Positions 17,366-26,808 are shown, counted from the first letter of the stretch. The stretch: 64,000 bases of DNA from Brachyspira sp949287565 (GCF_036997615.1 NZ_JAWLQA010000002.1); one strand, 5' to 3'. Made by a program: numbers and translations. Notes: a model not told the origin generated them from the letters alone.

Positions 17366-17881
17366 ATGGCAGAGCAGACAGAGCAACAATCTATTGAAAG
17401 TACCGAAAATAGAGTTGATCTCGAAGATAGTACAAACCTTGTTACTTTTAGATTAGGCAGCGGCGAGTATGCCATAGACATCATGCAGGCTAAAGAGATA
17501 ATCAAAATGGAAAAGATTACTCTTATTCCTAATGCCCCAGATTTTGTTGAAGGTGTAATAAATTTGCGCGGTAATATTATACCTATAATTGACTTAAAAA
17601 AGAGATTCAATTTAGAAGAAACAGAAGGCGATAAGAATACAGGTATTATCATAGTAAAAATAGAAGATGTTGATATGGGAATAATTATTGACTCTATTTC
17701 TAAGGTAGTATCTATTTCTAATTCTGATATTCAGCCTCCTCCTCCAATGCTTTCCGGTATAGGGCAAAAATACATTAAAGGTGTAGGTAAATTAGAAGAT
17801 AAATTACTAGTTGTTTTAGACCTAGAAAAATTATTTACTACAGATGAAGAAGAGGAAGAAACTGCTTCTGCTGAAAGTTAA
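17366..17881 (+). CDS. cheW: Chemotaxis coupling protein CheW
   Basis: Encodes 171 residues. CheW links chemoreceptors to the CheA kinase at the polar array. The single CheW domain spans about residues 24-155: LVTFRLGSGEYAIDIMQAKEI, VEGVINLRGNIIPIIDLKKRF (the signature stretch) and GVGKLEDKLLVVLDLEKLF. A 20-residue acidic head and an acidic tail flank it. GGAGG lies before the ATG. The sigma-28 promoter just upstream puts it in the late flagellar/chemotaxis regulon; the chemoreceptors at 36-40 kb are likely partners. Confidence 0.96.
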   Translation: MAEQTEQQSIESTENRVDLEDSTNLVTFRLGSGEYAIDIMQAKEIIKMEKITLIPNAPDFVEGVINLRGNIIPIIDLKKRFNLEETEGDKNTGIIIVKIEDVDMGIIIDSISKVVSISNSDIQPPPPMLSGIGQKYIKGVGKLEDKLLVVLDLEKLFTTDEEEEETASAES

Positions 17882-17902
17882 TATAAAAAATTATATTTAA
17901 TA

Positions 17903-18505
17903 TTAAAAAGTAGCAGTTATTACTTTACTTTCGCTTATAATAATATCTAATATCTCATCATTATTGTCTTTAGGTATTGATGGAAGTATCTGATAATCAT
18001 AAGCTAAGCCTACTCTTAAGGCGTTTTTATTTCTTTTTAATATATTATCGTAATAGCCTCTTCCAAATCCGAGTCTATTACATTTTTCATCGAAAGCTAA
18101 AGCAGGAATAATAAACATAGATATTTCATTAATATTGCAGTCTTTGCAATGTTCAAAAGGCTCTCCGCATCCGAATTTTGTATTTCTATTGATATCTTTA
18201 TCATAATCATTGATATATTTTAATTTCATATTATGATTATCTATAAGAAAAGGCACAGATACTTTAATATTATTTTTTAGGGCATATTCTATTAATTCTT
18301 TTGTAGGTACTTCATTATTGAAATCTATATATACTGATATAGAATTAAATTTATTAATATTTACTATATTTCTAAATTTTTTAAAAATAACAGCACTTTT
18401 CTCTTTAATGAAGTCAGAATCTAAATTATTTCTAATGAGTTTAAAGGATTCTCTTATTAAATTTTTTGCTTCTTTAATATTATTTTCATTAGGAGAAGTT
18501 TTCAT
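17903..18505 (-). CDS. 5-formyltetrahydrofolate cyclo-ligase family protein
   Basis: Encodes 200 residues. The enzyme uses ATP to convert 5-formyl-THF to 5,10-methenyl-THF, returning stored folate to one-carbon metabolism. The signature is at about residues 133-160: FIIPALAFDEKCNRLGFGRGYYDNIL, with the Gly-rich GFGRGYYD nucleotide/folate loop. The N-terminal helical region, with basic residues and SVYIDFNNEV, also fits. Its start lies inside the end of the upstream PilZ gene (17-bp overlap), so the two are translated from one message. Confidence 0.9.
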   Translation of the reverse strand: MKTSPNENNIKEAKNLIRESFKLIRNNLDSDFIKEKSAVIFKKFRNIVNINKFNSISVYIDFNNEVPTKELIEYALKNNIKVSVPFLIDNHNMKLKYINDYDKDINRNTKFGCGEPFEHCKDCNINEISMFIIPALAFDEKCNRLGFGRGYYDNILKRNKNALRVGLAYDYQILPSIPKDNNDEILDIIISESKVITATF

Positions 18506-19244
18506 CTTTCAATTCTACTAATAATTCCTGTAATAGCTTATCTCTAATAATTTGGTCAATAATTTTTTGTGATGCCATACCTATATCAATAAATTGTACA
18601 GCAAAACCTTTAGGCAAATCAGGTTTTTGATTCTCATTATTTATCCAAACCACTTTAGCTTCAGTAAATAATTTGAAATCTTTAAAGGATATGGTAAGAC
18701 CTAACATATCTCCTTTATCAGGAATATTAGTATCAGATGATATATAAGCTCCGTTACCGCTTATAGAAAGGATATTTCTATCTATAGTTCCTCTAATTTT
18801 ATCTTTATATGCTATAATAACATTTAAAGGCCAATTAACTCTTGAATATTGTCTTCTTTTTTTACTTCCAGCATCTAATAATTTTGAAACTTCATTTTGT
18901 ATAGATTGTACTATAACACTTACATCTGTGTTTCTATGAAATATTAAAGCATAAGGATAAGCAGTTTCATCAAAGCTGTCTGAAACGTCTGTTATTACTA
19001 ACTTTATTTGAGGGTTAATTTTTTTTACTTTTTCTATAAATAAATTGATACCATCTTTTTCATTTTCATTGTATCTTATAATATAAAAGTATATACTTAA
19101 ATTATTTTCTATAATATAACCTAAGGAAGAACTGGTATCATTAAAAGTACTTATATCAAATAAGTTATTAAAAGCATTTTTGTATTTGGTTAAAATAGAG
19201 GGATTATTTTCTATTATTACACCTTTTACTTGTTCTTTATCCAT
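18489..19244 (-). CDS. PilZ-domain protein with a receiver-like N-terminal domain
   Basis: Encodes 251 residues. Residues 1-120 follow a response-regulator fold (KGVIIENNPSIL, then IKLVITDVSDS) but lack a clear phosphoacceptor Asp, so it looks like a pseudo-receiver. Residues about 128-225 are a PilZ domain: the c-di-GMP-binding RxxxR is R131-QYS-R135, and the second motif is ILSISGNGAYIS (158-169), where Ser replaces the usual Asp/Asn. This suggests a c-di-GMP-responsive protein, perhaps for motility. It is first in a two-gene unit with the folate cyclo-ligase. Confidence 0.85.
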   Translation of the reverse strand: MDKEQVKGVIIENNPSILTKYKNAFNNLFDISTFNDTSSSLGYIIENNLSIYFYIIRYNENEKDGINLFIEKVKKINPQIKLVITDVSDSFDETAYPYALIFHRNTDVSVIVQSIQNEVSKLLDAGSKKRRQYSRVNWPLNVIIAYKDKIRGTIDRNILSISGNGAYISSDTNIPDKGDMLGLTISFKDFKLFTEAKVVWINNENQKPDLPKGFAVQFIDIGMASQKIIDQIIRDKLLQELLVELKDENFS

Positions 19245-19406
19245 TATTCCTTCTCCTGATAATACTTGCCTATTAAGTATAACATAATTTATTATTTATG
19301 CAATATTTTGAATAAAAAAATAGAAGCCTTAGGTTATTCATATTTTCTGTTTATATGTTATAATAATAGACTATTAAAGAAACTATTAAAATTACAGGGT
19401 ATGTTT

Positions 19407-19877
19407 ATGGAAAAAATAGCAAAATCTAAAGAATTATGGGAAAAACTTTCATTAGAAGTTACAAAAGAAAAATTAAAATCTATTATTGAGAAATCCAAAG
19501 ATATATTAAATTTATCTTCATCTGCTCATCTTTCTAAATTTTTGGATCAAATTCAATTGATGGTAAATATGATAGGAGATTATATTAATGGAAATTATAA
19601 GGATATTCCTTGGAAAACTATTGCATCTATTGCTGGAGCTTTAATATATATAATACTTCCTATAGATGCTATTCCAGATGTTATGCCCTTAGTTGGATTA
19701 TTGGATGATGCTTTTATTATAGGATTATGTATAAAATGTTTCTCAACTGATTTAGAGCAGTATAAAATTTGGAAATATGGTGAATCTGAAGAAGTAGATG
19801 AAGGAAAAGAATCTGATAATAAAAATTATGATGAAGTTGATTATGAAATAGTAGATGATAGAGAAGAAGATGAATAG
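19407..19877 (+). CDS. DUF1232 (YkvA-like) membrane protein
   Basis: Encodes 156 residues. Residues about 50-110 hold the DUF1232 pattern IPWKTIASIAGALIYIILPIDAIPDVMPLVGLLDDAF, with a membrane-inserted hairpin and the conserved P-x-D-x-I/L-P-D. The C-terminal 30 residues are highly acidic. The start at 19407 is chosen because ACAGGG ends 6-7 nt before it; the ATG at 19401 touches that site, and a long upstream extension from a TTG has no ribosome-binding site. recG starts 12 bp downstream. The function is unknown. Confidence 0.8.
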   Translation: MEKIAKSKELWEKLSLEVTKEKLKSIIEKSKDILNLSSSAHLSKFLDQIQLMVNMIGDYINGNYKDIPWKTIASIAGALIYIILPIDAIPDVMPLVGLLDDAFIIGLCIKCFSTDLEQYKIWKYGESEEVDEGKESDNKNYDEVDYEIVDDREEDE

Positions 19878-19889
19878 GATATTGCCAAT

Positions 19890-21980
19890 TTGTTAAATAA
19901 TGACTATAGTAAGGATATATTTACTAAAAGTATAAAATATTCAAAGGGCGTAGGACCTAAATACGCAGAAATACTTGCCAAAAAAGGTATAATTACTCTA
20001 TATGATTTAATAGCATTTTTTCCAAGAACTTATGATGATAGAAGAAAAACTTTAAAACTTCATGAGGCATTAGAGAATAAGGATAAAACTTCTGTTGTTT
20101 ATGTAGAAGTTATAGATGTATCAAGTTTTACATTTCAATATAGGAGTAAACCTTTAGTAATAGTTACAGACGGAATTGCTGTATGCGAAGTTCCTATTTA
20201 TGGCGGAAGATTGCCTGCAGGGGTAACTAAAGGGGCAAAACTTTATTTAACAGGTAAGTTTGTAAGAAGCGGCAGAGGCAAACTTCAATGCAGAATGACT
20301 GAATTTGAAAAGCCTTCTTCTAATGCATTATCTTATGGAAAAATTGTTCCTATATATCCGCTTACAGAAGGACTTTCACAAAAAAAGCTTAGAACTTTAA
20401 TTGTAGATGAGCTTGTCGGCTTTGAAAAAAATATGAAATATGATATTCCGAATGTAATTAAAAAAAAGTACAGGCTTAAAAGTTTCGTTCCTTCTATAAT
20501 GGAGATGCATTTTCCTACTTCTTTTGAGGCTTTAGCAGAAGCTAGAGAGAGTTTAATTTTTGAAGAATTTTTAACTTTTCAATATATACATTTGAGCGAG
20601 AGAAGACCTAATATACTTATAAAAGAAGAAAGGTATAATTCTTCAAATTTATTAGAAAAAGTAAAATTAAGTTTATCATTTGAACTCACTGCAGATCAAT
20701 TGAATGCTATTGAAGAAATAAAAAATGATTTATTTTCAAATAAGCAGATGTTTAGACTTCTTCAAGGAGATGTTGGAGCTGGTAAAACAATAGTAGCTTT
20801 CTTAACTGCATTAATACCGACAGAATCAGGATTTCAAACTGCATTTTTAGCTCCTACTGAAATACTAGCTTTACAGCATTATAATACTTTTAAAAAACTT
20901 ATTAAAGCAGCAGGACTAGAAGATACTATAAAAATAGATATACTTACTTCTTCTGTTAATCAAAATGAAAGAGGTTATTTATTAAAAAGATTAAGAGAAG
21001 GAAAAAGTCATATACTAGTAGGAACGCATTCTATTATTTATGATGAGGTTATATTTAAAAATTTATCCTATGCAATAGTAGATGAACAGCAAAGATTTGG
21101 AGCAGCACAAAGAAACAAACTTCTTTCTAAAGGGAATAATGTTGATTTTTTACTTATGACAGCAACTCCGATTCCGCAGTCTTTAGCATTAACATTATTT
21201 GGCGAATTGGATTTATCCATTATAAAGAGTATGCCTAGCAGCAGAAAAGGCGTACTTACAAAATATAAAGAGCTTTATGAGAGGGATCATTGCTATAAAT
21301 TTTTAAAAAGCAGAATAGCAAAAGGCGAGCAGGGTTATGTTGTATTTCCTCTCATAGAAAATAATGATTCAAGCTTCATTACCCTTTCAAGCGAATTTCA
21401 AAGAGCAAAAAAAACTTATTTTTCAGACATTCAGATAGAAGTAATACATGGTAAAATGAAAGATGAAGAAAAAGAATATATAATGAACAGATTTTCAAAT
21501 GGTGAAATAAAGGTATTATTTTCTACAACTGTTATAGAAGTAGGTATTGATAATCCCAATGCTACAACAATACTCATAGAAGGTGCAGAACGTTTTGGCT
21601 TATCACAGCTTCATCAGCTTAGAGGTAGGGTAGGCAGAGGAGATAAATTAGGGTACTGTTATTTAATACTACATAGTGAGCTTAATGACATCATAAAAGA
21701 AAGAATTAACATAATATGTGAGACTGCTGACGGATTTAAAATATCAGAAAAGGATTTGGAATTGAGAGGGGCTGGGGAGTTTTTAGGGGACAGGCAAAGC
21801 GGAATACCGGATTTCAAACTTGGAAACATCATTAAAGACAAAGAGATAATGCGTAAGGCTAAAGATGAAATGCGTTCTTTATTGAGAGATGAAAATTCTA
21901 GAGAATCTTTTTATAAAGAAAATGAAGCGTTTATATTAAAAGCTAATTATCTAAAATCTAGAATAGTTAAAGATGAATAG
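19890..21980 (+). CDS. recG: ATP-dependent DNA helicase RecG
   Basis: Encodes 696 residues, the usual RecG length. It reverses stalled replication forks and processes branched DNA. The N-terminal wedge/OB domain (about 60-140) precedes the helicase core: Walker A GDVGAGKT at 293-300, motif II DEQQ at 398-401 (DEQH in many RecG proteins), TATPIPQSLALTLFGELDLSII, and the C-terminal TRG-type motif around SQLHQLRGRVGRG. The start is a TTG at 19890 with AGGAT about 9 nt upstream; no ATG fits better. Confidence 0.96.
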   Translation: MLNNDYSKDIFTKSIKYSKGVGPKYAEILAKKGIITLYDLIAFFPRTYDDRRKTLKLHEALENKDKTSVVYVEVIDVSSFTFQYRSKPLVIVTDGIAVCEVPIYGGRLPAGVTKGAKLYLTGKFVRSGRGKLQCRMTEFEKPSSNALSYGKIVPIYPLTEGLSQKKLRTLIVDELVGFEKNMKYDIPNVIKKKYRLKSFVPSIMEMHFPTSFEALAEARESLIFEEFLTFQYIHLSERRPNILIKEERYNSSNLLEKVKLSLSFELTADQLNAIEEIKNDLFSNKQMFRLLQGDVGAGKTIVAFLTALIPTESGFQTAFLAPTEILALQHYNTFKKLIKAAGLEDTIKIDILTSSVNQNERGYLLKRLREGKSHILVGTHSIIYDEVIFKNLSYAIVDEQQRFGAAQRNKLLSKGNNVDFLLMTATPIPQSLALTLFGELDLSIIKSMPSSRKGVLTKYKELYERDHCYKFLKSRIAKGEQGYVVFPLIENNDSSFITLSSEFQRAKKTYFSDIQIEVIHGKMKDEEKEYIMNRFSNGEIKVLFSTTVIEVGIDNPNATTILIEGAERFGLSQLHQLRGRVGRGDKLGYCYLILHSELNDIIKERINIICETADGFKISEKDLELRGAGEFLGDRQSGIPDFKLGNIIKDKEIMRKAKDEMRSLLRDENSRESFYKENEAFILKANYLKSRIVKDE

Positions 21981-22008
21981 TTTTATATTTAAAAATTTTA
22001 TTTACATA

Positions 22009-22321
22009 CCCCGCCCTTTATGTCTTATCGTTTTATTTATAAATTTCAGTTTTAATTATATTTATTGTATAATTATAAATTTTAGCACCCGCCCAAGCGT
22101 TTATTAAATTTAAAAATCTGATCTACGCACGGTTAGCTGAATTTTATATATGATTAAAATTAGAATTATTAATCAAACTATATTTTTTATTTCGCTCTAC
22201 GTGCGGTAAGGTTGACTAAAAATTTAAATAAATCTAGGGTGGGTGCTGTATTTTCTTTTTAGATTTTAAATAAAAGTATAATTAAATATTTTTATGGAAT
22301 TAATAAGGAAAAAGGGCGGGG
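22009..22321. repeat. 313-bp nested inverted-repeat element, copy 3
   Basis: This copy has the best terminal inverted repeats: cccgcccttt at 22010-22019 and aaagggcggg at 22311-22320. Inside are gcacccgccca (22085-22095) with gggtgggtgc (22237-22246), and CGCACG (22126-22131) with CGTGCG (22200-22205). It lies between the convergent recG and phosphohexomutase genes, followed by about 100 bp of plain A+T-rich sequence and a shared terminator. Confidence 0.85.
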
Positions 22322-22422
22322 AATGAGAATAAAATTGACAATATGAAAAGTATATAACTATTAAATCTGTACCTTAAAACCTTCAAATTTATTGTGATTT
22401 ATTATGATGAGAAATGTTGTAT

Positions 22423-22467
22423 AAAAAAAGAAGCCCCATTATAAAAACAGGACTTCTTTTATTTTTT
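22423..22467. terminator. Bidirectional terminator between recG and the phosphohexomutase gene
   Basis: A-rich/T-rich arms aaaaaagaagcccc and ggacttctttt form an imperfect hairpin, with T runs on both strands. Its position just beyond the minus-strand stop codon suits termination of that gene best. Confidence 0.7.
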
Positions 22468-22493
22468 ATTTAATTATAAAATAAATTATTCTT

Positions 22494-24185
22494 TTATTCT
22501 TTAATAAACTTTTTGAAATTAGCTACTTTTTCTTTAGCAACTGCAAGTCTCTTTTCTTTGCTTTCTTTTACACAAACCTCAAAATAGAATTTGATTTTTG
22601 GCTCAGTACCAGAAGGTCTGATAGTAATTTTTGTTTTGTCTTCAAGTATGTACTGAAGAACATTAGATTTAGGTAAAGTAATATCTTTTATTTTTTTACC
22701 AGTGTTATCATAAACTTCTTTTTTCTCATAATCGCTTATGCTTTCAACTTTTATACCTGAAATTTCTTTAGGTAAATTGTTTCTATAATAAGTCATCAAA
22801 TCAGCTATAGCTTTAGCTCCGTCAGCACCTTTTTTAGTTATAGATATAGTTTCTTCATAAAAGTATCCATATTTCTCATAAATGCTTTCTAAATAATCAG
22901 CTAAAGTCATATTATTTTCTTTACAATAAGCAAGTACTTCAGCAAGCATTAAACAAGAACTAACACCGTCTTTATCGCGTACATTAGAATTGATACAGTA
23001 TCCGAAACTTTCTTCAAATCCAAATAAATATGTTCCTTCTTTATCTCTTTCTATAACATCAGCAATCCATTTGAATCCGGTAAGAACATCATAAATCTTA
23101 ACATTATTAGCATCAGCAATAGCTCTAGCAAGTTCAGTAGTAACTATAGTTTTTACTATAAATGGATTTTTAACATTTTTTTTGTTTGTTATAAGATAGT
23201 AAGCCATAATAGAGCCTATTTGGTTTCCAGTAAGGTACATATAAGAACCATCTTTAGTAAGTAAAGCACAACCCATTCTATCGCAGTCAGGGTCAGTACC
23301 CATAACAAGTTCAGCACCTATTTCTTTAGCTTTATCAACAGCAATTTTCAATGCTTCAGGGTTTTCTGGGTTGGGTGATTCAACAGTAGGGAAGTTCCCA
23401 TTAGGCGGCTGAGCTCCTTCCATAGTTGTTAAATTAGTGAATCCTGCTTTCCTTAAAGCCATAGGAACCATTTTATATCCGGAACCATGAATAGGAGTAT
23501 AAACTATTTTTATATCATGATGTTTTTTGATGATATCAGGATTAACTAAATATCCCATTAAATCATTCATGTATTTATCTTCAATATCTTTACCTATGAT
23601 AGTAACTTTTGAAGCATCTCCCATTTTTACTTCTTCAGGTTTAACTTTCAATACCTCATCTATGATGTTTTTATCATGAGGAGGTATAACTTGAGCACCG
23701 TCAGTCCAATAAACTTTATAACCATTATATTCTTTAGGGTTATGGCTAGCAGTAACAACTATACCAGCAATACAGCCTAAACTTCTAACCGCATAAGAAA
23801 GAAGTGAAATAGGGTGGATATCATCGTATAAATAAACACTTATTCCATTTGAAGAAAGTATTTCAGCAGCTGCTTTAGAAAATACATCGGAATTATTTCT
23901 TGAATCATAACCTATAGCAACTTTATGATTACTTCCGCCTTGTTTTAATATATAATTAGCTAAACCTTGAGTAGCAACACCAACAGTATATTTATTCATT
24001 CTGTTAGTACCAACACCCATTATACCTCTAAGTCCGCCAGTACCGAATTCTAAATCTCTATAGAATGCATCTATTAATTCTTTTTCATTACCAGCATCTA
24101 ATAATGCCTTAATCTCTTTTTTGGTTTCTTCATCATAAGAACCATTAAGCCAAGAGTCAATTCTAGCTTTTACTTCTTGTTCCAT
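22494..24185 (-). CDS. Phosphoglucomutase/phosphomannomutase (alpha-D-phosphohexomutase)
   Basis: Encodes 563 residues, the long PGM2-like class. It interconverts sugar 1- and 6-phosphates through a phosphoserine. The active-site loop is TASHNP with S147; the metal-binding loop GTDPDCDRMG is near residue 296; the sugar loop GFEESFGYC and the phosphate-binding loop RPSGTEPKIKFY lie near the C-terminus. The start has a strong AGAGAGGTG site. The substrate (glucose, mannose or a pentose phosphate) cannot be fixed from sequence alone. Confidence 0.93.
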   Translation of the reverse strand: MEQEVKARIDSWLNGSYDEETKKEIKALLDAGNEKELIDAFYRDLEFGTGGLRGIMGVGTNRMNKYTVGVATQGLANYILKQGGSNHKVAIGYDSRNNSDVFSKAAAEILSSNGISVYLYDDIHPISLLSYAVRSLGCIAGIVVTASHNPKEYNGYKVYWTDGAQVIPPHDKNIIDEVLKVKPEEVKMGDASKVTIIGKDIEDKYMNDLMGYLVNPDIIKKHHDIKIVYTPIHGSGYKMVPMALRKAGFTNLTTMEGAQPPNGNFPTVESPNPENPEALKIAVDKAKEIGAELVMGTDPDCDRMGCALLTKDGSYMYLTGNQIGSIMAYYLITNKKNVKNPFIVKTIVTTELARAIADANNVKIYDVLTGFKWIADVIERDKEGTYLFGFEESFGYCINSNVRDKDGVSSCLMLAEVLAYCKENNMTLADYLESIYEKYGYFYEETISITKKGADGAKAIADLMTYYRNNLPKEISGIKVESISDYEKKEVYDNTGKKIKDITLPKSNVLQYILEDKTKITIRPSGTEPKIKFYFEVCVKESKEKRLAVAKEKVANFKKFIKE

Positions 24186-24302
24186 ATATGCACCTCTCTC
24201 TATATTTATTTTATTTAAAAATATTTTTTAAGAAAAAATTAAAAAATTCTATATATAAATTATAGTATACAAAAAGTATATAATCAAGTTAAAATATGTT
24301 AA

Positions 24303-24983
24303 TTATTTAGGCATAGAAGCACCATAATGTATATTAGCCCAAGCAACATTTAAAAAATTTTTCCAGCTTCCATCTCCAGGATCTGAAGAAACATTAGGTA
24401 AATATAAATCTGTTGGTTTTGAAGCAGTAAATGGATTTGCCGTTACAGCATTTGCGGAAGTACCTAAATATTCAATATTTTTTATAGAAGTGCATTTATT
24501 AAAACATGAATTATCTACTATATATATTCCATTAGGTATTTGAATGTTTATTAATGAAGTGCATTCGCTTAAAAAACCTGCAATAATTTTCTGCATATTA
24601 GGAAGCAATATAGTTATTAATGAAGTAATATTATTTAATGTAAATTTATTATCTGTATTTAAATTACTTCCTGATAAATCTAATATTATATCTTTTTCAT
24701 TTTGAATAACCGTTTTTATATTATCAAAAATTTTAGATGAATTATCAATATACCCTGTTACAACTATAATATTTTTACCAGCTATTCCTTTATTATTTTC
24801 TAATGCTGTTCTTATTTCTTCTTCAGTAGAATTGGCACCAACAGTATATAAATTATTATTTATATCACCGGCATCACCTGTATTATCTGTACTGCATTCA
24901 TATTGTATTTTTGGAGAAGTTATTTTGTATTTACAAGAAAGCAAAATAAAAAAAATGAATAATAATATTATAGCTTTTTTCAT
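24303..24983 (-). CDS. BspA-like leucine-rich-repeat lipoprotein (short)
   Basis: Encodes 226 residues. A lipobox (FILLSC, Cys 17) marks a lipoprotein. After an acidic linker there is a degenerate run of LRR_5/BspA-type repeats (NNITSLITILLPNMQKI, SLINIQIPNGIYIVDNSCFNKC). It ends with the segment DLYLPNV, then SDPGDGSWKNF, then IHYGASMPK, shared almost word for word with the upstream neighbour. BspA-type proteins often mediate adhesion. It is probably co-transcribed with the gene at 25002-26000. Confidence 0.82.
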   Translation of the reverse strand: MKKAIILLFIFFILLSCKYKITSPKIQYECSTDNTGDAGDINNNLYTVGANSTEEEIRTALENNKGIAGKNIIVVTGYIDNSSKIFDNIKTVIQNEKDIILDLSGSNLNTDNKFTLNNITSLITILLPNMQKIIAGFLSECTSLINIQIPNGIYIVDNSCFNKCTSIKNIEYLGTSANAVTANPFTASKPTDLYLPNVSSDPGDGSWKNFLNVAWANIHYGASMPK

Positions 24984-25001
24984 TTATATGTTTTTTCCTT
25001 A

Positions 25002-26000
25002 TTATTTTGGCATACTTGTACCATAATGTATAGTCTGTTTACTCCAATCATAACCTAAGAAATTATTCCAACTTCCATCTTTAGGATCAGATGCCACATT
25101 AGGAAGATATAAGTTTACAGGAGTACTATTTTCAGTATATCCATCAAATACCCCTCCTTGTTGTACGGTTATAGCAGAAGGATTATTTCCTAAATACTCC
25201 ACATCTTTTAATGAAGTACAATCACCAAAAGTATAACCATACATATTAACTAATGTACCAGGCAAACTAATTTTTTCTAATGATTTACATTTAACAAATG
25301 CTGCCGGCCATATTCTAACTAACTTAGATGGCAAATTTACTTCCTTTAATGCATAACAATCACCAAATGAGTTGTTTTTTATGGTAGTAACTGTTTCAGG
25401 AAGTACAGCCTTAGTTAAACTAGAACTGTTAAGAAATAAATTAGATTCTAATATTGTTAATTTTGTTTGGCTTAAATCAGCATTTTGTAAACTTAAACAG
25501 CTTTGAAAAGCTCCGCCTTTAATTTCAGTTATAGAAGATGGGAAGTTAATTTCTTTTAAACTTGAACAATCCCTAAATGCATATTCTCCTATAACTGTTA
25601 TGGTATTAGGCAATGTAACTTTATTTAAATTTCTATTTCCATTAAATGCATTATCTGCTAATTCTGTAATTGTTGTTCTGCTTAAATCAAGATGTACTCC
25701 GTCTTTTGTATATGTTTCTTTTTTTATTATAGTATTTATCGTTTCTAATGTTTTATTATTAGCAATGTTTTCTTTTGTATCTTCTAAAAATATTGCATAA
25801 GAACCTTTGTCTTCAAAATATTTCTGCATTTTAGCTTCTACATCATCTTCAGTAGTATCTGCTTTTACAATGTAGTCAGTAACATTTTCAATAGGTGTTT
25901 CTATTGGATTATTTGCTGATGGATTTGTTGAAGAATTATTGCAAGAATATATAAACGCTATTAAACATATAAATATAATATTATTTATTATTTTTTTCAT
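25002..26000 (-). CDS. BspA-like leucine-rich-repeat lipoprotein (long)
   Basis: Encodes 332 residues. The lipobox is AFIYSC (Cys 20). Residues about 105-290 contain six or seven LRR_5 repeats of ~23 residues, such as NLNKVTLPNTITVIGEYAF, SLKEINFPSSITEIKGGAF and SLEKISLPGTLVNMYGYTF. The C-terminal block (NLYLPNVASDPKDGSWNNF and IHYGTSMPK) matches the downstream paralogue. The ATG has a GGAGGT site. A surface adhesin or host-interaction role is inferred from the family. Confidence 0.88.
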   Translation of the reverse strand: MKKIINNIIFICLIAFIYSCNNSSTNPSANNPIETPIENVTDYIVKADTTEDDVEAKMQKYFEDKGSYAIFLEDTKENIANNKTLETINTIIKKETYTKDGVHLDLSRTTITELADNAFNGNRNLNKVTLPNTITVIGEYAFRDCSSLKEINFPSSITEIKGGAFQSCLSLQNADLSQTKLTILESNLFLNSSSLTKAVLPETVTTIKNNSFGDCYALKEVNLPSKLVRIWPAAFVKCKSLEKISLPGTLVNMYGYTFGDCTSLKDVEYLGNNPSAITVQQGGVFDGYTENSTPVNLYLPNVASDPKDGSWNNFLGYDWSKQTIHYGTSMPK

Positions 26001-26159
26001 ATTATTTACCTCCGATCAATACACTATAATCAAGCGTTTTTTTAGTATATTAAATTTGAAATTACAAAAAATCAAGTAGAAATAAAAATTATTTTACTCC
26101 TTTATTTATACCATAATTATTTTTTATAATATGAAATCTTAGTATTTATATAACAAATA

Positions 26160-26798
26160 TTATATTTTAGGCACTTTAAATCTTAGTCCTGCCAAAACTT
26201 CATGATAACCTTGTGCTTTTGTATCTATCAAATATCTATATCCGATATCTATAGACATATAAGGAAGCACATTGAATGCCATTCCTCCGCTAAATCCGAA
26301 AACTAATGTACTTAAAGAATTTTGTAATTTTACACCATTTAATTCTTCAGGTATTCCTGTATTTATTCTACCGCCTATTGAAAGACCTAAATAGATTGTG
26401 AAAGGTGCATATTTAGTGAGCAATGTCTGTTTATAAACTTCATCTGTTAATTTTTCTTTAGTTAATAAAAAGTTTATATCAAAATATACAGATCCTAGTA
26501 ATGTATGCATTTGTAAGTCATCAGACATACTTACTAGTTTTCTTCCCAAATACTCAAATTCAAATCTTACAGGAGATGATTTATTTATAGTAGGTATGCT
26601 GTATCCTAATGCAAAACCGCCTCCCATATAATTGAAATATCCTTTTTCCCCATTATCTTTTATATAAGCATCACTTCCATTATGGGCAAATGCAATTTTA
26701 GGTGTTATATACAAACCTTCTGGAATTATTGAAAATAGCTTTTGAGTGCTATGAAATAAAAATATAAACATAAATATTATTATATAATTTTTTTTCAT
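26160..26798 (-). CDS. Predicted outer-membrane beta-barrel protein (pair 1, member b)
   Basis: Encodes 212 residues with a signal peptide (about 1-23, ending QKLFS). Strand-like segments with aromatic girdles run to the end: GLYITPKIAFAHNG, GGGFALGYSIP, MSIDIGYRYLIDT and HEVLAGLRFKVPKI. The last strand, the GGG-hAhGYxh motif and the SIDhGYRhLhxT motif match the neighbour at 26809-27474, so the two are paralogues. It is last in a five-gene minus-strand cluster. Confidence 0.75.
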   Translation of the reverse strand: MKKNYIIIFMFIFLFHSTQKLFSIIPEGLYITPKIAFAHNGSDAYIKDNGEKGYFNYMGGGFALGYSIPTINKSSPVRFEFEYLGRKLVSMSDDLQMHTLLGSVYFDINFLLTKEKLTDEVYKQTLLTKYAPFTIYLGLSIGGRINTGIPEELNGVKLQNSLSTLVFGFSGGMAFNVLPYMSIDIGYRYLIDTKAQGYHEVLAGLRFKVPKI

Positions 26799-26808
26799 TA
26801 GTCAACTC

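Noticed and set aside
19266..19406. Long N-terminal extension of the DUF1232 protein
   Set aside because: It starts with TTG without a ribosome-binding site and reads like untranslated A+T-rich sequence; ACAGGG supports 19407.
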